Shown here: one piece after another, positions 16,398 to 29,952 of the stretch | How the letters are laid out: every line of letters begins with the position of its first letter | How positions within the stretch are numbered: position 1 is the stretch's first letter | DNA from: Tahibacter soli | Lineage (GTDB): Bacteria > Pseudomonadota > Gammaproteobacteria > Xanthomonadales > Rhodanobacteraceae | Direction of reading: 5' to 3' | Length of the DNA: 64,000 nucleotides | Assembly: GCF_025717065.2 (NCBI RefSeq) | Contig: NZ_JAOVZO020000003.1 | Span: 806,001-870,000, forward strand | Position numbers and translations under genes: made by a program | The notes under the pieces: generated by a model | What the model was told of the DNA's origin: nothing | The model's input: the letters and a program-made list of their open reading frames with translations, nothing else | Database searches by the model: none

Positions 16398-17432
16398 TCA
16401 GTTCCAGCTGCAGACCACCTTGCCGCAGTTGCCCTGATCCATGAGGTCGAAACCCTTCTGAAAGTCGTCGATGTGAATCTGGTGCGTGAGCACCTTGGCG
16501 AGCGGGAAGCCCGTCAGCACCATCTGCGTCATCTTGTACCAGGTCTCGTACATGCGACGGCCGTAGATGCCCTGCAGCGTGAGGCCCTTGAAGATGACCT
16601 TGTCCCAGTCGATGCCGGCGCCCTTGGGCAGGATGCCGAGCAGCGCGATCTTGCCGCCGTGGTACATGCAGTCGAGCATGTCGCTGAACGCGCGCTGGTT
16701 GCCGCTCATTTCCAGGCCCACGTCGAAGCCTTCGATGTGCAGTTCGCTGACGACTTCCTTGAGCGACTGCTTGGAGACGTTGACGACGCGCGTCGCGCCC
16801 ATTTCGGCGGCGAGCTTCAGGCGGTAGTCGTTGACGTCGGTGACGACCACGTTGCGCGCGCCGACGTGCTTGCAGATGCCGGCGGCGATGATGCCGATCG
16901 GGCCGGCGCCGGTGATCAGCACGTCTTCGCCGATCACGTCGAATTCGAGCGCGCAGTGCGCGGCGTTGCCGTACGGGTCGAAGAACGCGGCGAGTTCGGA
17001 CGGAATCTGGTCGGGAATCGGCCACAGGTTGGAGGCCGGCATCGCGATGTACTCGGCGAACGCGCCGGCGCGATTGACGCCGATGCCGACCGTGTTCGGG
17101 CACAGGTGCTGGCGGCCGGCGCGGCAGTTGCGGCAGACGCCGCAGACGATGTGGCCTTCGGCCGACACGCGCTGGCCGATCGTGTAGCCGCGCACGCCCG
17201 GGCCCATGTCGACGATGCGGCCAACGAATTCGTGGCCGATCACGAGACCGGGCTTGATCACGCGCTGCGACCACTCGTCCCACTTGTAGATGTGCAGGTC
17301 GGTGCCGCAGATCGCGGTCTTTTCGAGCTTGACCAGGACGTCGTTCGGGCCGATTTCCGGCACCGGCACTTCCTCCATCCAGATTCCCTTGGCCGCTTCG
17401 CGTTTGACCAGGGCTTTCATCGTCTTCGACAT
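16398..17432 (-). CDS. tdh: L-threonine 3-dehydrogenase
   Basis: This 344-residue zinc alcohol-dehydrogenase-type enzyme oxidises L-threonine with NAD to 2-amino-3-ketobutyrate, which Kbl then cleaves to glycine and acetyl-CoA. Catalytic zinc ligands lie in AICGTDLH and GHEFVG; the structural zinc site has four cysteines in [15 protein letters not shown]; the NAD site is [13 protein letters not shown]. The length matches E. coli Tdh (341). The start MSKTMK is chosen because GAGGTAAGCC immediately precedes its ATG. A -10 element TATAAT lies 25 bases upstream. kbl, normally in the same operon, is 9.6 kb further along the same strand, so here the two genes must be expressed separately. Confidence 0.96.
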   Translation of the reverse strand: MSKTMKALVKREAAKGIWMEEVPVPEIGPNDVLVKLEKTAICGTDLHIYKWDEWSQRVIKPGLVIGHEFVGRIVDMGPGVRGYTIGQRVSAEGHIVCGVCRNCRAGRQHLCPNTVGIGVNRAGAFAEYIAMPASNLWPIPDQIPSELAAFFDPYGNAAHCALEFDVIGEDVLITGAGPIGIIAAGICKHVGARNVVVTDVNDYRLKLAAEMGATRVVNVSKQSLKEVVSELHIEGFDVGLEMSGNQRAFSDMLDCMYHGGKIALLGILPKGAGIDWDKVIFKGLTLQGIYGRRMYETWYKMTQMVLTGFPLAKVLTHQIHIDDFQKGFDLMDQGNCGKVVCSWN

Positions 17433-17457
17433 GGCTTACCTCGGTGGTGAAGCCGCG

Positions 17458-17463
17458 ATTATA
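17458..17463 (-). promoter_or_regulatory. -10 element of the tdh promoter
   Basis: A perfect TATAAT on the minus strand would start transcription near 17451, giving a leader of about 18 bases that carries the GAGG ribosome site. The -35 region is weak. Confidence 0.5.
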
Positions 17464-17609
17464 AGTGCAGTCGCGTCACCGGACGGTGTCCGCAAGACAA
17501 GGCCGGTGCTGTGCCTGACGACGGATTGTGAGCCAGTTCGTGCCCGTATAGTATCGAGCGTTCTATGCGACGGGGGGCCGTTCGCAGTCATAGCAGTACG
17601 GGGGTATAA

Positions 17610-18257
17610 GTGAAAAAGTTTTTAGTATTGGCCGCGGGTATCGCGGTTGCGTTGGCGGGTACGGCGCAGGCGGCCAAGCCGTCCGGCGACGGTTTCATGT
17701 TCAAGAACGCCAGGGGCCAGCACGTGGTTTCCGCGCGCGGCAGCTTCGTTCCTTCGGGCAGCGTTCCCTGCCTGAGCGCCGCCGGCAAGACGTCGAACGG
17801 TGCGTTCGCGTCGGGTGATGCCAACAACTCGGTGGTCCAGCTGAACATCGGCGCGGGCAACTCGCTGACCGGCGTCGCCGTCGACGCGAGCGTCACCGCG
17901 AACGATCCGAGCTGGCTCGCCGAAGCGCAGATCACGTTCTCGAGCTCGGACACGAAGGATCCGAACGCGATCACCTTCACCGCGTCGCAGACCGAAGATC
18001 CGGGCACCGAGGAAGTGACGACCGACGGCGTCATCATGTTCGCCGACGTTCCGCTCGGCGACATCCCGGTCGGCGCGGACGGCATCCTGCGCATCGAATG
18101 GCACGAGGATTTCGACGACACGTCTGTCGATCCCGACGCCAACTGGGCGGCCGCGGCCGCGCCGACCGTGTGCCAGGGCCTGCGCCTGATCTGCACGAAC
18201 CAGTCCGCGTGCGACGTCACCGTGCCGGTGTCGCTGCAGCAGTTCAGCATCGACTGA
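17610..18257 (+). CDS. Exported protein of unknown function
   Basis: This 215-residue protein starts with GTG (17610), preceded at 6-7 bases by GGGGG, and has a signal peptide (MKKFLVLAAGIAVALAGTAQAA). The mature part is acidic and rich in Ser, Thr, Asp and short beta-type stretches, with cysteines near residue 54 and near the C-terminus (VCQGLRLICTNQSACDV). This suggests a small disulphide-bonded periplasmic or secreted beta-protein. No family was recognised. It is transcribed alone: an upstream TATAGT sequence near 17547 could be its -10, and a strong terminator follows 24 bases after the stop. Confidence 0.8.
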   Translation: MKKFLVLAAGIAVALAGTAQAAKPSGDGFMFKNARGQHVVSARGSFVPSGSVPCLSAAGKTSNGAFASGDANNSVVQLNIGAGNSLTGVAVDASVTANDPSWLAEAQITFSSSDTKDPNAITFTASQTEDPGTEEVTTDGVIMFADVPLGDIPVGADGILRIEWHEDFDDTSVDPDANWAAAAAPTVCQGLRLICTNQSACDVTVPVSLQQFSID

Positions 18258-18281
18258 TACCCGGTAGGGTTTCGCGTGACG

Positions 18282-18311
18282 AAGACGCCGGCATTGCCGG
18301 CGTCTTTTTTT
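18282..18311 (+). terminator. Rho-independent terminator after the exported-protein gene
   Basis: AAGACGCCGGC pairs with GCCGGCGTCTT over 11 bp around an ATT loop, followed by a run of T. It ends the plus-strand transcript from 17610. The convergent sirtuin gene ends 13 bases beyond. Confidence 0.85.
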
Positions 18312-18323
18312 ATGCACTAGTTT

Positions 18324-19070
18324 TTATGCACCAGACAGCGCCGCGACGATCGCCGGCAGTACGCGTGCCGCCGTGTCGGCGACGACGAGGTCGGCGCCGT
18401 CCGACAATGCCGTGCGCTGAGGATTGATCTCGGCGAACCACGCGCCGTTGCGCTGCGCCTCGCCGGGCAGTCCGGCGGCCGGATGCACCATGCCCGACGT
18501 GCCGATCGACAGCACCACGTCGCAGCGCCGCGCCGCGGCGAGCGCGGCATCGAGCGCATCCTGCGGCAGGTTTTCGCCGAACCAAACGACGCCGGGCCGC
18601 GCGTAGCCGTCCGGATGATGCGGCGACGGCGGCGGTTCCTCGTCGCCGTGCGCGGCGATCCATTCCGGCTCGATCGCAAGCCGCGTGATCGAACAGATGT
18701 TGCGGAACAGATCGCCGTGCAGGCAGATCGTGCCGGGCGAGCCCGCGCGTTGGTGCATGCCGTCGACGTTCTGCGTCACGAGCGTCAGCGACACCCGCCG
18801 CGCCAGATCCGCCAACGCGCGATGGCCGGCGTTCGGCGCGGCCGCGGCGACGAGACCGCGCCGCCATTCGTACCAGCGCCAGATCAGCGCCGGATCGCGG
18901 CGAAACGCTTCGGGCGTGGCGAGGTCTTCGGGGCGGTAGCGCGACCACAGGCCGGTCTGGGCATCGCGGAACGTCGGTACGCCCGATTCGGCCGAGATGC
19001 CGGCGCCGGTCAGAACGAGGGTGTGGCGCGCGCGTGCGATGCGCGCGGCGACAATGGCGGCGGATTGCAT
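18324..19070 (-). CDS. Sir2-family NAD-dependent protein deacylase, zinc-cysteine-poor
   Basis: This 248-residue sirtuin has the NAD motif TGAGISAESGVPTFR (21-35), TQNVDGMHQRAG, catalytic His118 in HGDLF, and RPGVVWFGE. Tyr67-x-x-Arg70 in WYEWRR matches the class III (SIRT5/CobB) pair that binds negatively charged acyl groups, so desuccinylase or demalonylase activity is plausible. The zinc ribbon is degenerate: where relatives have two Cys-x-x-Cys pairs, only Cys126 is present and the second pair (before RPGVVWFGE) is replaced by SPHHPDGYA. The start at 19070 matches family length; earlier ATGs would add 17 or more residues. It is monocistronic and divergent from the S46 peptidase gene. Confidence 0.9.
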   Translation of the reverse strand: MQSAAIVAARIARARHTLVLTGAGISAESGVPTFRDAQTGLWSRYRPEDLATPEAFRRDPALIWRWYEWRRGLVAAAAPNAGHRALADLARRVSLTLVTQNVDGMHQRAGSPGTICLHGDLFRNICSITRLAIEPEWIAAHGDEEPPPSPHHPDGYARPGVVWFGENLPQDALDAALAAARRCDVVLSIGTSGMVHPAAGLPGEAQRNGAWFAEINPQRTALSDGADLVVADTAARVLPAIVAALSGA

Positions 19071-19198
19071 GCGCGCAGTGTCGCACAGGCGTTCCGTAAG
19101 CCGGCGGCCGGGATGCGCCATGACTTTCGGGGCTGGCCCCGGCGTGCACCGCTCAGGCATAAGCGCCGTTTCTTCTGTCTCATGGGGAGACATCGATC

Positions 19199-21352
<2,154 letters not shown>

Positions 21353-21359
21353 GCGCCGG

Positions 21360-21389
21360 CCGGCCCGGCGCGCCTGCGCGCCGGGCCGG
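21360..21389 (+). terminator. GC-rich hairpin after the S46 peptidase
   Basis: CCGGCCCGGCGCG and its complement form a stem of about 13 bp starting 8 bases after the stop codon. There is no T-tract, so it may only stabilise the 3' end or act as a weak terminator. Confidence 0.4.
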
Positions 21390-21417
21390 ATCTGGTCGAT
21401 CCGAGGTGTCACGATCG

Positions 21418-22338
21418 GTGCTCGACATGTTGCGATTGGGTTTGCTGCTCGCGTTGCTGTGGTGCGCGATACCGGCCGAGGCCGGCGAACTGCGGGGATT
21501 CCTGCAGTCGCCGGGCAGCCGTGCGTGGGGCGACCTGCGCCGCACGACCGACGTGCAGGCGCAGCCGTGCGACTGCCGGTGCGCGCTGTTCAAGTTCGGC
21601 CCGGCGTGGACGGTGTACCGCCGACCGAAGCTCGACGATCTGCGTCCCGAGGTCGACGCCGACACGTACCTGCGCAACCTCGCGCGCAATCTCGAACTGC
21701 GCCAGGCCGAACTGTCGAGCTGCGACCTCGCCGAGCTGCGCGCGGTGCACGACGTGCTCGAAGCGAACGCGATCGATCCGGAGATGACCGAGGCGATCGG
21801 CGCCTATCTCGACGGGCGCACGCCGACCGACCTTGCGACCGCCGACGGCGTGGTGCGCGGTTTCTACGCGTTCGTGCTGACGCAGAAGCCGAGCGGCCTT
21901 CTCAATCCCGCCGAGCAGGAAATCGTCAAGAAATACCTGTCGCCGACGCTCGCGGACCTGCTCGCGCGCGCCTGGACCATCGAAACGGCCTGTGCGGCAA
22001 AGACGCCGCGCGATCTGAAGCCGCCATTGTTCGAAGGCAGCCAGCTCGTCGGCAACTACGAAGGCGCGACGGAGGTGGTCGTCGGCCCGATCAAGACGCG
22101 TTCGGGCCGGGCGACGGTCGAATCGCGCCTGTTCGACATCAATCCGGACTATCCGAAAGGCCACGAATACCGCGCGTACACCTGGACCGACGAACTCAAG
22201 CTCAGCATGGAAAGCGGACACTGGGCGATCGACGACGTGCTGCGCGGTTCGGTGCACGACGACGGCAGCACTTCGCTCGCGCGCGGCCTGCGCAAGTTCA
22301 TTCGCGAGACGACGGCATGCGCGGAAGGACGCCAATAG
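21418..22338 (+). CDS. Exported protein with DUF3828-like region
   Basis: This is a protein of about 306 residues. GTG at 21418 is preferred because GAGGTG lies 9 bases before it; GTG at 21406 overlaps that ribosome site and ATG at 21427 is also possible. The signal peptide is MLDMLRLGLLLALLWCAIPAEA. An N-terminal part with CDCRCALFKFGPAW is followed by a C-terminal part (about 135-295) with VVRGFYAFVL, YLSPTLADLLARA, VVVGPIKTRSGRATVE and SGHWAIDDVLRG. That spacing resembles DUF3828 proteins, small exported domains of unknown function. The family match is by eye only. It follows the peptidase by 65 bases across a GC-rich hairpin. Confidence 0.72.
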   Translation: MLDMLRLGLLLALLWCAIPAEAGELRGFLQSPGSRAWGDLRRTTDVQAQPCDCRCALFKFGPAWTVYRRPKLDDLRPEVDADTYLRNLARNLELRQAELSSCDLAELRAVHDVLEANAIDPEMTEAIGAYLDGRTPTDLATADGVVRGFYAFVLTQKPSGLLNPAEQEIVKKYLSPTLADLLARAWTIETACAAKTPRDLKPPLFEGSQLVGNYEGATEVVVGPIKTRSGRATVESRLFDINPDYPKGHEYRAYTWTDELKLSMESGHWAIDDVLRGSVHDDGSTSLARGLRKFIRETTACAEGRQ

Positions 22339-22370
22339 CTCGCCGGCCTTAACGACATCGCGCGGCCCGC

Positions 22371-22376
22371 TACAAT
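22371..22376 (+). promoter_or_regulatory. -10 element of a probably leaderless miaA promoter
   Basis: TACAAT is followed by only six bases before the miaA ATG, so the normal start point coincides with the A of the start codon. A loose -35 (CTTAAC) lies 17 bases upstream. Confidence 0.5.
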
Positions 22377-22382
22377 CGCGCG

Positions 22383-23324
22383 ATGCCTGCCGACCGCCGA
22401 CCGCTCGCGATTCTCCTGATGGGCCCGACCGCGTCGGGCAAGACCGCGCTCGCGTGCGCGCTGGCCGACAGGTTCGCGGTCGATCTCGTCAGCGTCGATT
22501 CGGCGCTCGTCTATCGCGGACTCGACATCGGCAGCGCGAAACCCGACGCGGCGACGCTCGCGCGCTGGCCGCACCGCCTGATCGACATCCGCGAACCGGA
22601 CGCGCCTTATTCGGCCGGCGATTTTCGCGAAGACGCGCTGCGCGAAATGGCGGACATCGTCGCCGCGGGCCGCACGCCGCTGCTCGTCGGCGGCACGGGT
22701 CTGTATTTCCGCGCGCTGACGACGGGATTTTCCGACCTGCCGCCGGCCGACCCCGACGTGCGTGCGCGCCTGGCTGGCGAGCTCGACCGCGACGGCCTCG
22801 CGGCGCTGCACGCGCGGCTAGCGGCGCGCGATCCGGCCGCCGCCTTGCGCATCCGGGCCAGCGACACGCAGCGCGTGCTGCGCGCGCTCGAAGTGATCGC
22901 CGTGTCGGGCCGGCCGCTGTCGGAACTGCACGGTACGCGCGGCGAGCGGCCGCCGTACCGGTTTCTCAAGCTCGCGCTGATGCCGCGCGACCGGGCGCCG
23001 CTGCATGCGCGCATTGCGCAGCGCTTCGAGGCGATGCTGGCAATGGGATTTCTGGACGAAGTAAAAAAGCTGCGTTCCCGCGGCGACCTGCACGCCGACC
23101 TGCCGGCGATGCGCGCCGTGGGCTACCGGCAGGCGTGGCAGCATCTGGACGGCGAGCTCGACGCGCGCGAATTCGCCGAGCGCGGGGTTTTCGCGACGCG
23201 CCAGCTCGCCAAGCGGCAGATCACCATGCTGCGCGCCGAGATCGACGCGCTGGCGCTTGATCCGGAACGAACCGACCTCATTGATCAGGCCGTGCGAGCC
23301 GTTGCGGCGTTTCTTCCCGAGTGA
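22383..23324 (+). CDS. miaA: tRNA dimethylallyltransferase
   Basis: This 313-residue enzyme transfers the dimethylallyl group from DMAPP to N6 of A37 in tRNAs reading UNN codons. Seen are the P-loop MGPTASGKTALA, the substrate block SVDSALVYRGLDIGSAKP, GGTGLYFRAL and, towards the end, GYRQAWQHLDG. The length matches the family (about 316). It is the first gene of the conserved miaA-hfq-hflX-hflK-hflC-purA order. A -10 element sits immediately upstream and no ribosome-binding site is present, consistent with leaderless expression. Hfq follows after 234 bases, so it probably also has its own promoter in that gap. Confidence 0.96.
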   Translation: MPADRRPLAILLMGPTASGKTALACALADRFAVDLVSVDSALVYRGLDIGSAKPDAATLARWPHRLIDIREPDAPYSAGDFREDALREMADIVAAGRTPLLVGGTGLYFRALTTGFSDLPPADPDVRARLAGELDRDGLAALHARLAARDPAAALRIRASDTQRVLRALEVIAVSGRPLSELHGTRGERPPYRFLKLALMPRDRAPLHARIAQRFEAMLAMGFLDEVKKLRSRGDLHADLPAMRAVGYRQAWQHLDGELDAREFAERGVFATRQLAKRQITMLRAEIDALALDPERTDLIDQAVRAVAAFLPE

Positions 23325-23558
23325 ATCGAGTCGGGAAACGCGATGGTTGCGACGCGTCGCCGGCCACCCTTCGGCGGCGATGCGCGCGTCTACGTCGGTT
23401 TCATGACGCAACCGACATTCTCGCAACGTTCAAGACCGGTTAATATTGATTTCGTTTGGACCGGGGCGCCGGGTTGGCGATTCGTCGCAAAGGATGCGAC
23501 GGCTTTCACCGACGGTTCCCAGCGGCTTTTTTTCCGGTTCGCTTTCAGGAGAACACCA

Positions 23559-23852
23559 ATGTCAAAAGGGCAGTCCTTGCAAGACCCGTTTCTGAACGCG
23601 CTGCGCCGCGAACGCGTGCCGGTGTCGATCTATCTCGTCAACGGCATCAAGCTGCAGGGCACGATCGAATCGTTCGACCAGTTCGTCGTGCTGTTGCGCA
23701 ACACCGTCAGTCAGATGGTCTACAAGCACGCGATCTCGACCGTCGTGCCGAGCCGCAACGTGCGCATCACCGACAACGGCCATCACGGCCACGGCCACGC
23801 GACGCCGGCTGACAGCACCGAAGCCGAGCACGCGGACCATACGGAAGGCTAA
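23559..23852 (+). CDS. hfq: RNA chaperone Hfq with His-rich tail
   Basis: This 97-residue Sm-like protein forms hexameric rings that pair small RNAs with mRNAs. The start ATG at 23559 follows AGGAGA by 7 bases; a longer in-frame extension upstream has no family match. The Sm1 region includes [22 protein letters not shown] and the Sm2 signature is [14 protein letters not shown]. The C-terminal tail (about residues 70-97) is unusual: [23 protein letters not shown], with seven histidines and several acidic residues, in place of the polar tail of E. coli Hfq. The hflX frame opens 5 bases after the stop, so the two are likely translationally linked. Confidence 0.96.
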   Translation: MSKGQSLQDPFLNALRRERVPVSIYLVNGIKLQGTIESFDQFVVLLRNTVSQMVYKHAISTVVPSRNVRITDNGHHGHGHATPADSTEAEHADHTEG

Positions 23853-23857
23853 ATCTC

Positions 23858-25162
23858 CTGTTCGAACGATCTAAGAAAGGCGAGCGCGCGGTCATCGTCC
23901 AGCCGGCGTGGGTCGGCGAGGGCGATGCCGCCGCGGCGCTCGATGAATTCGCCGAGCTTGCGCGTTCGGCCGGCGCCACCGTCGTCGGCACGCTCAACGC
24001 GCGCATCGAAAAACCCAACCCGCGTTTCTTCATCGGCACCGGCAAGGCCGAGGAGCTCAAAACGCTCAAGACGGTGAACGAGGCCGACCTCATTCTCGTC
24101 AATCACGCGCTGAGTCCTGTACAAGAGCGCAATCTGGAAAAATTCTGCGAATGTCGCGTGGTCGGCCGCACCGGCCTGATCCTCGACATCTTCGCGCAGC
24201 GCGCGCGCTCGCACGAAGGCAAACTGCAGGTCGAGCTCGCGCAGTTGAAGCACATGTCCACGCGCCTCGTGCGCGGCTGGACGCATCTCGAGCGGCAGCG
24301 CGGCGGCGCGATCGGCCTGCGCGGTCCCGGCGAAACGCAGCTCGAAATCGACCGTCGCCTGCTCGCCGACAAGGTGAAGGTGCTCGAGCAGCGCCTGGAA
24401 AAGGTCAACGTGCAGCGCGAGCAGGCGCGCCGCGGCCGGCTGCGCAACGCGGTGCCGCTCGTGTCGCTCGTGGGCTATACCAACGCGGGCAAGTCGACTT
24501 TGTTCAATCGCATCACCGGCGCGGGCGTCTACGCGGCCGACCAGCTGTTCGCGACGCTCGACCCGACGCTGCGCCGCATCGAAGGGCTGCCTTGCGGCCC
24601 GTTCGTGCTGGCCGACACGGTCGGCTTCATCCGCGATCTGCCGCACGACCTGATCGCCGCGTTCAAGTCGACGCTCGCCGAGACGCGCGACGCCGACCTG
24701 CTGCTGCACGTCATCGACGTATCCGATCCCGAGCGCGACCAGCGCGTCGCCGACGTCGAAGCGGTGCTGGCGGAGATCGGCGCGCAGGACGTGCCGCAGG
24801 TCGTCGTGTTCAACAAGCTCGATCGCGTCGAAGGTGCGGCGCCGCGGCTCGAATGGATCGACGGCGGGCGCGTGGCGCGCGTGTGGGTGTCGGCGGCCGA
24901 AGGCATCGGCATCGACCTGCTCGGCCAGGCGATCGCCGACTCGCTCGGCCGCGAACGCGTGCAGACGCGGCTCGACCTGTCGACGGCGCAGGGACGGCTG
25001 CGTTCGCGGCTGTTCGCCGCGGGCGTCGTGTCCGGCGAAACGAGCGACGAGGACGGCTGGCACCTCGACATCGACGCGCCGATGTCCCGGTTGCAGCCGT
25101 TGTTCGGTCTGCCGGACGGGGACGGCTCGTTCTTGAAGTCCGCCCTCGGCGACGCCAGCTAA
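23858..25162 (+). CDS. hflX: Ribosome-splitting GTPase HflX, apparent CTG start
   Basis: This is a protein of about 434 residues. HflX splits stalled or stressed 70S ribosomes. The N-terminal domain begins FERSKKGERAVIVQP and continues GTGKAEELK; the glycine-rich segment is GLRGPGETQLEIDRR; the GTPase has G1 GYTNAGKST, G3 DTVGFI and G4 NKLD. Between the in-frame stop at 23810 and GTG at 24074 there is no ATG, GTG or TTG, but starting at 24074 would remove the conserved first 72 residues. CTG at 23858 gives the exact family N-terminus (M-F-E-R), with GGAAGG 9 bases upstream inside the end of hfq. I therefore infer a CTG start codon 5 bases after the hfq stop. Confidence 0.9.
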   Translation: MFERSKKGERAVIVQPAWVGEGDAAAALDEFAELARSAGATVVGTLNARIEKPNPRFFIGTGKAEELKTLKTVNEADLILVNHALSPVQERNLEKFCECRVVGRTGLILDIFAQRARSHEGKLQVELAQLKHMSTRLVRGWTHLERQRGGAIGLRGPGETQLEIDRRLLADKVKVLEQRLEKVNVQREQARRGRLRNAVPLVSLVGYTNAGKSTLFNRITGAGVYAADQLFATLDPTLRRIEGLPCGPFVLADTVGFIRDLPHDLIAAFKSTLAETRDADLLLHVIDVSDPERDQRVADVEAVLAEIGAQDVPQVVVFNKLDRVEGAAPRLEWIDGGRVARVWVSAAEGIGIDLLGQAIADSLGRERVQTRLDLSTAQGRLRSRLFAAGVVSGETSDEDGWHLDIDAPMSRLQPLFGLPDGDGSFLKSALGDAS

Positions 25163-25208
25163 GGCTGACTGCCGTGGCGGCGGAGAGAAAAAACGCGAAT
25201 GGCCCCTG

Positions 25209-25214
25209 TACAAT
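25209..25214 (+). promoter_or_regulatory. Candidate -10 element upstream of hflK
   Basis: TACAAT would start transcription near 25221, leaving a leader of about 135 bases before the hflK ATG. The -35 is not clear. hflKC may therefore be transcribed partly apart from hflX. Confidence 0.4.
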
Positions 25215-25355
25215 CCGGTCGCAACCCGCCTTCGACGACGCAACGCGTCCGTCCTTCGCGGTTGCCGGAAACGACAACCGCGCAATATTTGCTTCAGTGC
25301 TCTCCATGTACGTACGGCGCACGCGGCAAGCGCGATAACAACGAGGTTAAAACCC

Positions 25356-26440
25356 ATGGCGTGGAATGAGCCGGGCAAGCGTGACCCCTGGCGCGGCAAC
25401 CAGAAAGGCCCCGATCTCGACGAGACGTTGCGCCGGCTGAAAGAACGCTTCGGCGGCCTGTTCGGCGGCGGCGGATCCGACAGCGGCAGCAGCAGTGGCG
25501 GCAGCGGCGGTTTTGCGATCGTCGTCATCGCGCTCGTGCTCGCGTGGGTCGCGCTCGACAGCTGGAGCGTCATCAACGCGCGCGAGGTCGGCGTCGTGCA
25601 GCGCTTCGGCCAGAAGACGCGCGTGCTGCCGCCGGGCTTCAACCTGAAGTGGCCGCGCCCGATCGAGACCGTCACCAAGGTCGAGATCACCAAGATCCGC
25701 GCGCTCGAAGACAAGGTGCGCATGCTGACGATGGACGAGAACATCGTCGAGATCAGCTTCAACGTGCAGTACCAGGTCGGCGACGCCGAGAAGTATTTGT
25801 TCCGCGTCAAGGAGCCGGAGGCCACGCTCAAGCAGGCGGCCGAAAGCGCCGTGCGTCAGGTGATCGGCGGCAGCGAGATGGACACGATCCTCTCGGGCCA
25901 GGGCTCCGAACTCGTCAGCGAGACGAAGAAGGTGCTGCAGGAAACGCTCGAATCGTACGAGACGGGCCTGCTCGTCACCGAAGTGAATTTCCAGGTCGTC
26001 GCGCCGCCGCACGAAGTGAAAGAGGCGTTCGACGACGTGACCAACGCGCGCGAGAACAAGCAGCAGATCGAGAACGAGGCGCAGGCCTACGCGAACCAGG
26101 TGATTCCTGAAGCGCGCGGCCAGGCCGCGCGCATCAAGGCGCAGGCCGAAGGCTTTCGCGCCGAGCGCATCGCGATCGCGCAGGGCGAGGCCGAGCGCTT
26201 CAACCTGCTGGTGGCGCAGTACAAGGCGTCGCCCGAACTGATGCGCCGCCGCCTGTACCTCGAAACGATGCAGCAGGTGCTCGCCGACAGCGTGAAAGTG
26301 CTCGACGGCAGCAACGGCCGCAACATCCTCAACCTGCCGCTCGACCGCTTCAATACGCCGACCGGCACGCTGCAGCCGGGTACCGGCGTGCTGCTGCAGG
26401 CGCTGCCGGACGACGCGCGCGCCAAACGGGAGATCGCTCG

Positions 26441-26444
<4 letters not shown>
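25356..26444 (+). CDS. hflK: FtsH protease modulator HflK
   Basis: This 362-residue SPFH (stomatin/prohibitin) protein forms, with HflC, the membrane cage that regulates the FtsH protease. The N-terminus is cytosolic (MAWNEPGKRDPW) with a Gly/Ser-rich linker (GGGGSDSGSSSGGSGG), then one transmembrane segment (FAIVVIALVLAWVALDSW, about 50-67). The SPFH domain begins REVGVVQRFGQ, and a coiled coil lies at about 225-290 (AYANQVIPEARGQAARIKAQ). The ATG follows GAGG by 10 bases. The last four bases overlap the hflC start, so the two subunits are translationally coupled, as expected for a stoichiometric complex. Confidence 0.96.
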
Positions 26445-29253
<2,809 letters not shown>

Positions 29254-29257
<4 letters not shown>

Positions 29258-29952
29258 CGCACGAGGCGACCGGCGCCGCGAAAGAGACGACGCTGCCGCG
29301 CACGCTCGCCGCGCGCGCGTGGCGTCAGCCGGCGCTGCTCTTGAGCTTCGCGTACTTCGCGACGTCGGCGATCGGGCTGTGGTCGAGCTACTGGTACTAC
29401 CGCGCGTTCGGCGTGCCGGTGCTCGAGTTCATGGCGGTCACCGACTTTCTCGCGGCGGGCCTGCGAGATCCGGCGTTTCTCTTCATCATCGTCTTCGCCG
29501 TCGCGCTGAGCTGGGTGCTCGGCATGCCCGAGCGGTGGGCGGCGCGCAATCCCGAACGCGTCGATGCGCTGATGCAGCGCTGGTGGTGGCGATGGATCGT
29601 CGCGCCGCATTGGCAGGCGAGGGTGCGCGACCGCATCGGGTTCGTCACGGGCGAAGGATGGCTCGCCGTCGGTATCGTCTGGATGAGCCTGTGGATACTC
29701 TTCGCCTACGTCACCGGCCAGGCGAAGGACATCATCAAGCGCGACGGCGGGCGCGTCGTGGCGTTCAGCGCCGACGCCGAGGTGCGTGCGGGGCTCTGCG
29801 CCAAGCCGCGCCTGATCGGAACGACGAGTCTTTATGTATTTCTGTACTGCGGCGAGTCGCGCACGGTCGAAGTCGTGCCGGTCGAAAGCGTCGGCCGGCT
29901 GACGTTCGCGCTCGCGGCGCCGGACAAGGCGACTTCGGAGGCCGTGCCGTGA
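29254..29952 (+). CDS. Inner-membrane protein of unknown function
   Basis: This 232-residue protein has three predicted membrane segments: about 24-45 (ALLLSFAYFATSAIGLWSSYW), 71-90 (AFLFIIVFAVALSWVLGM) and 132-151 (LAVGIVWMSLWILFAYVTG), followed by a soluble C-terminal domain with two cysteines (RAGLCAKPR, FLYCGESR). No family was recognised. The start ATG overlaps the stop of the VOC gene and its TGA overlaps the GTG of the LysE-type exporter gene. Coupled translation with a putative exporter hints at a role in membrane transport, but that is only context. Confidence 0.78.

Noticed and set aside
17527-17542. TGTGA-N6-TCGTG upstream of the 17610 gene as a second CRP/Clp site
   Set aside because: The right half matches the consensus at only three of five positions and symmetry is poor, so it is not better than chance.
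24074-25162. hflX start at GTG 24074
   Set aside because: It would delete the conserved N-terminal 72 residues (FERSKKGERAVIVQP through GTGKAEELK), although the DNA encodes them intact just upstream.
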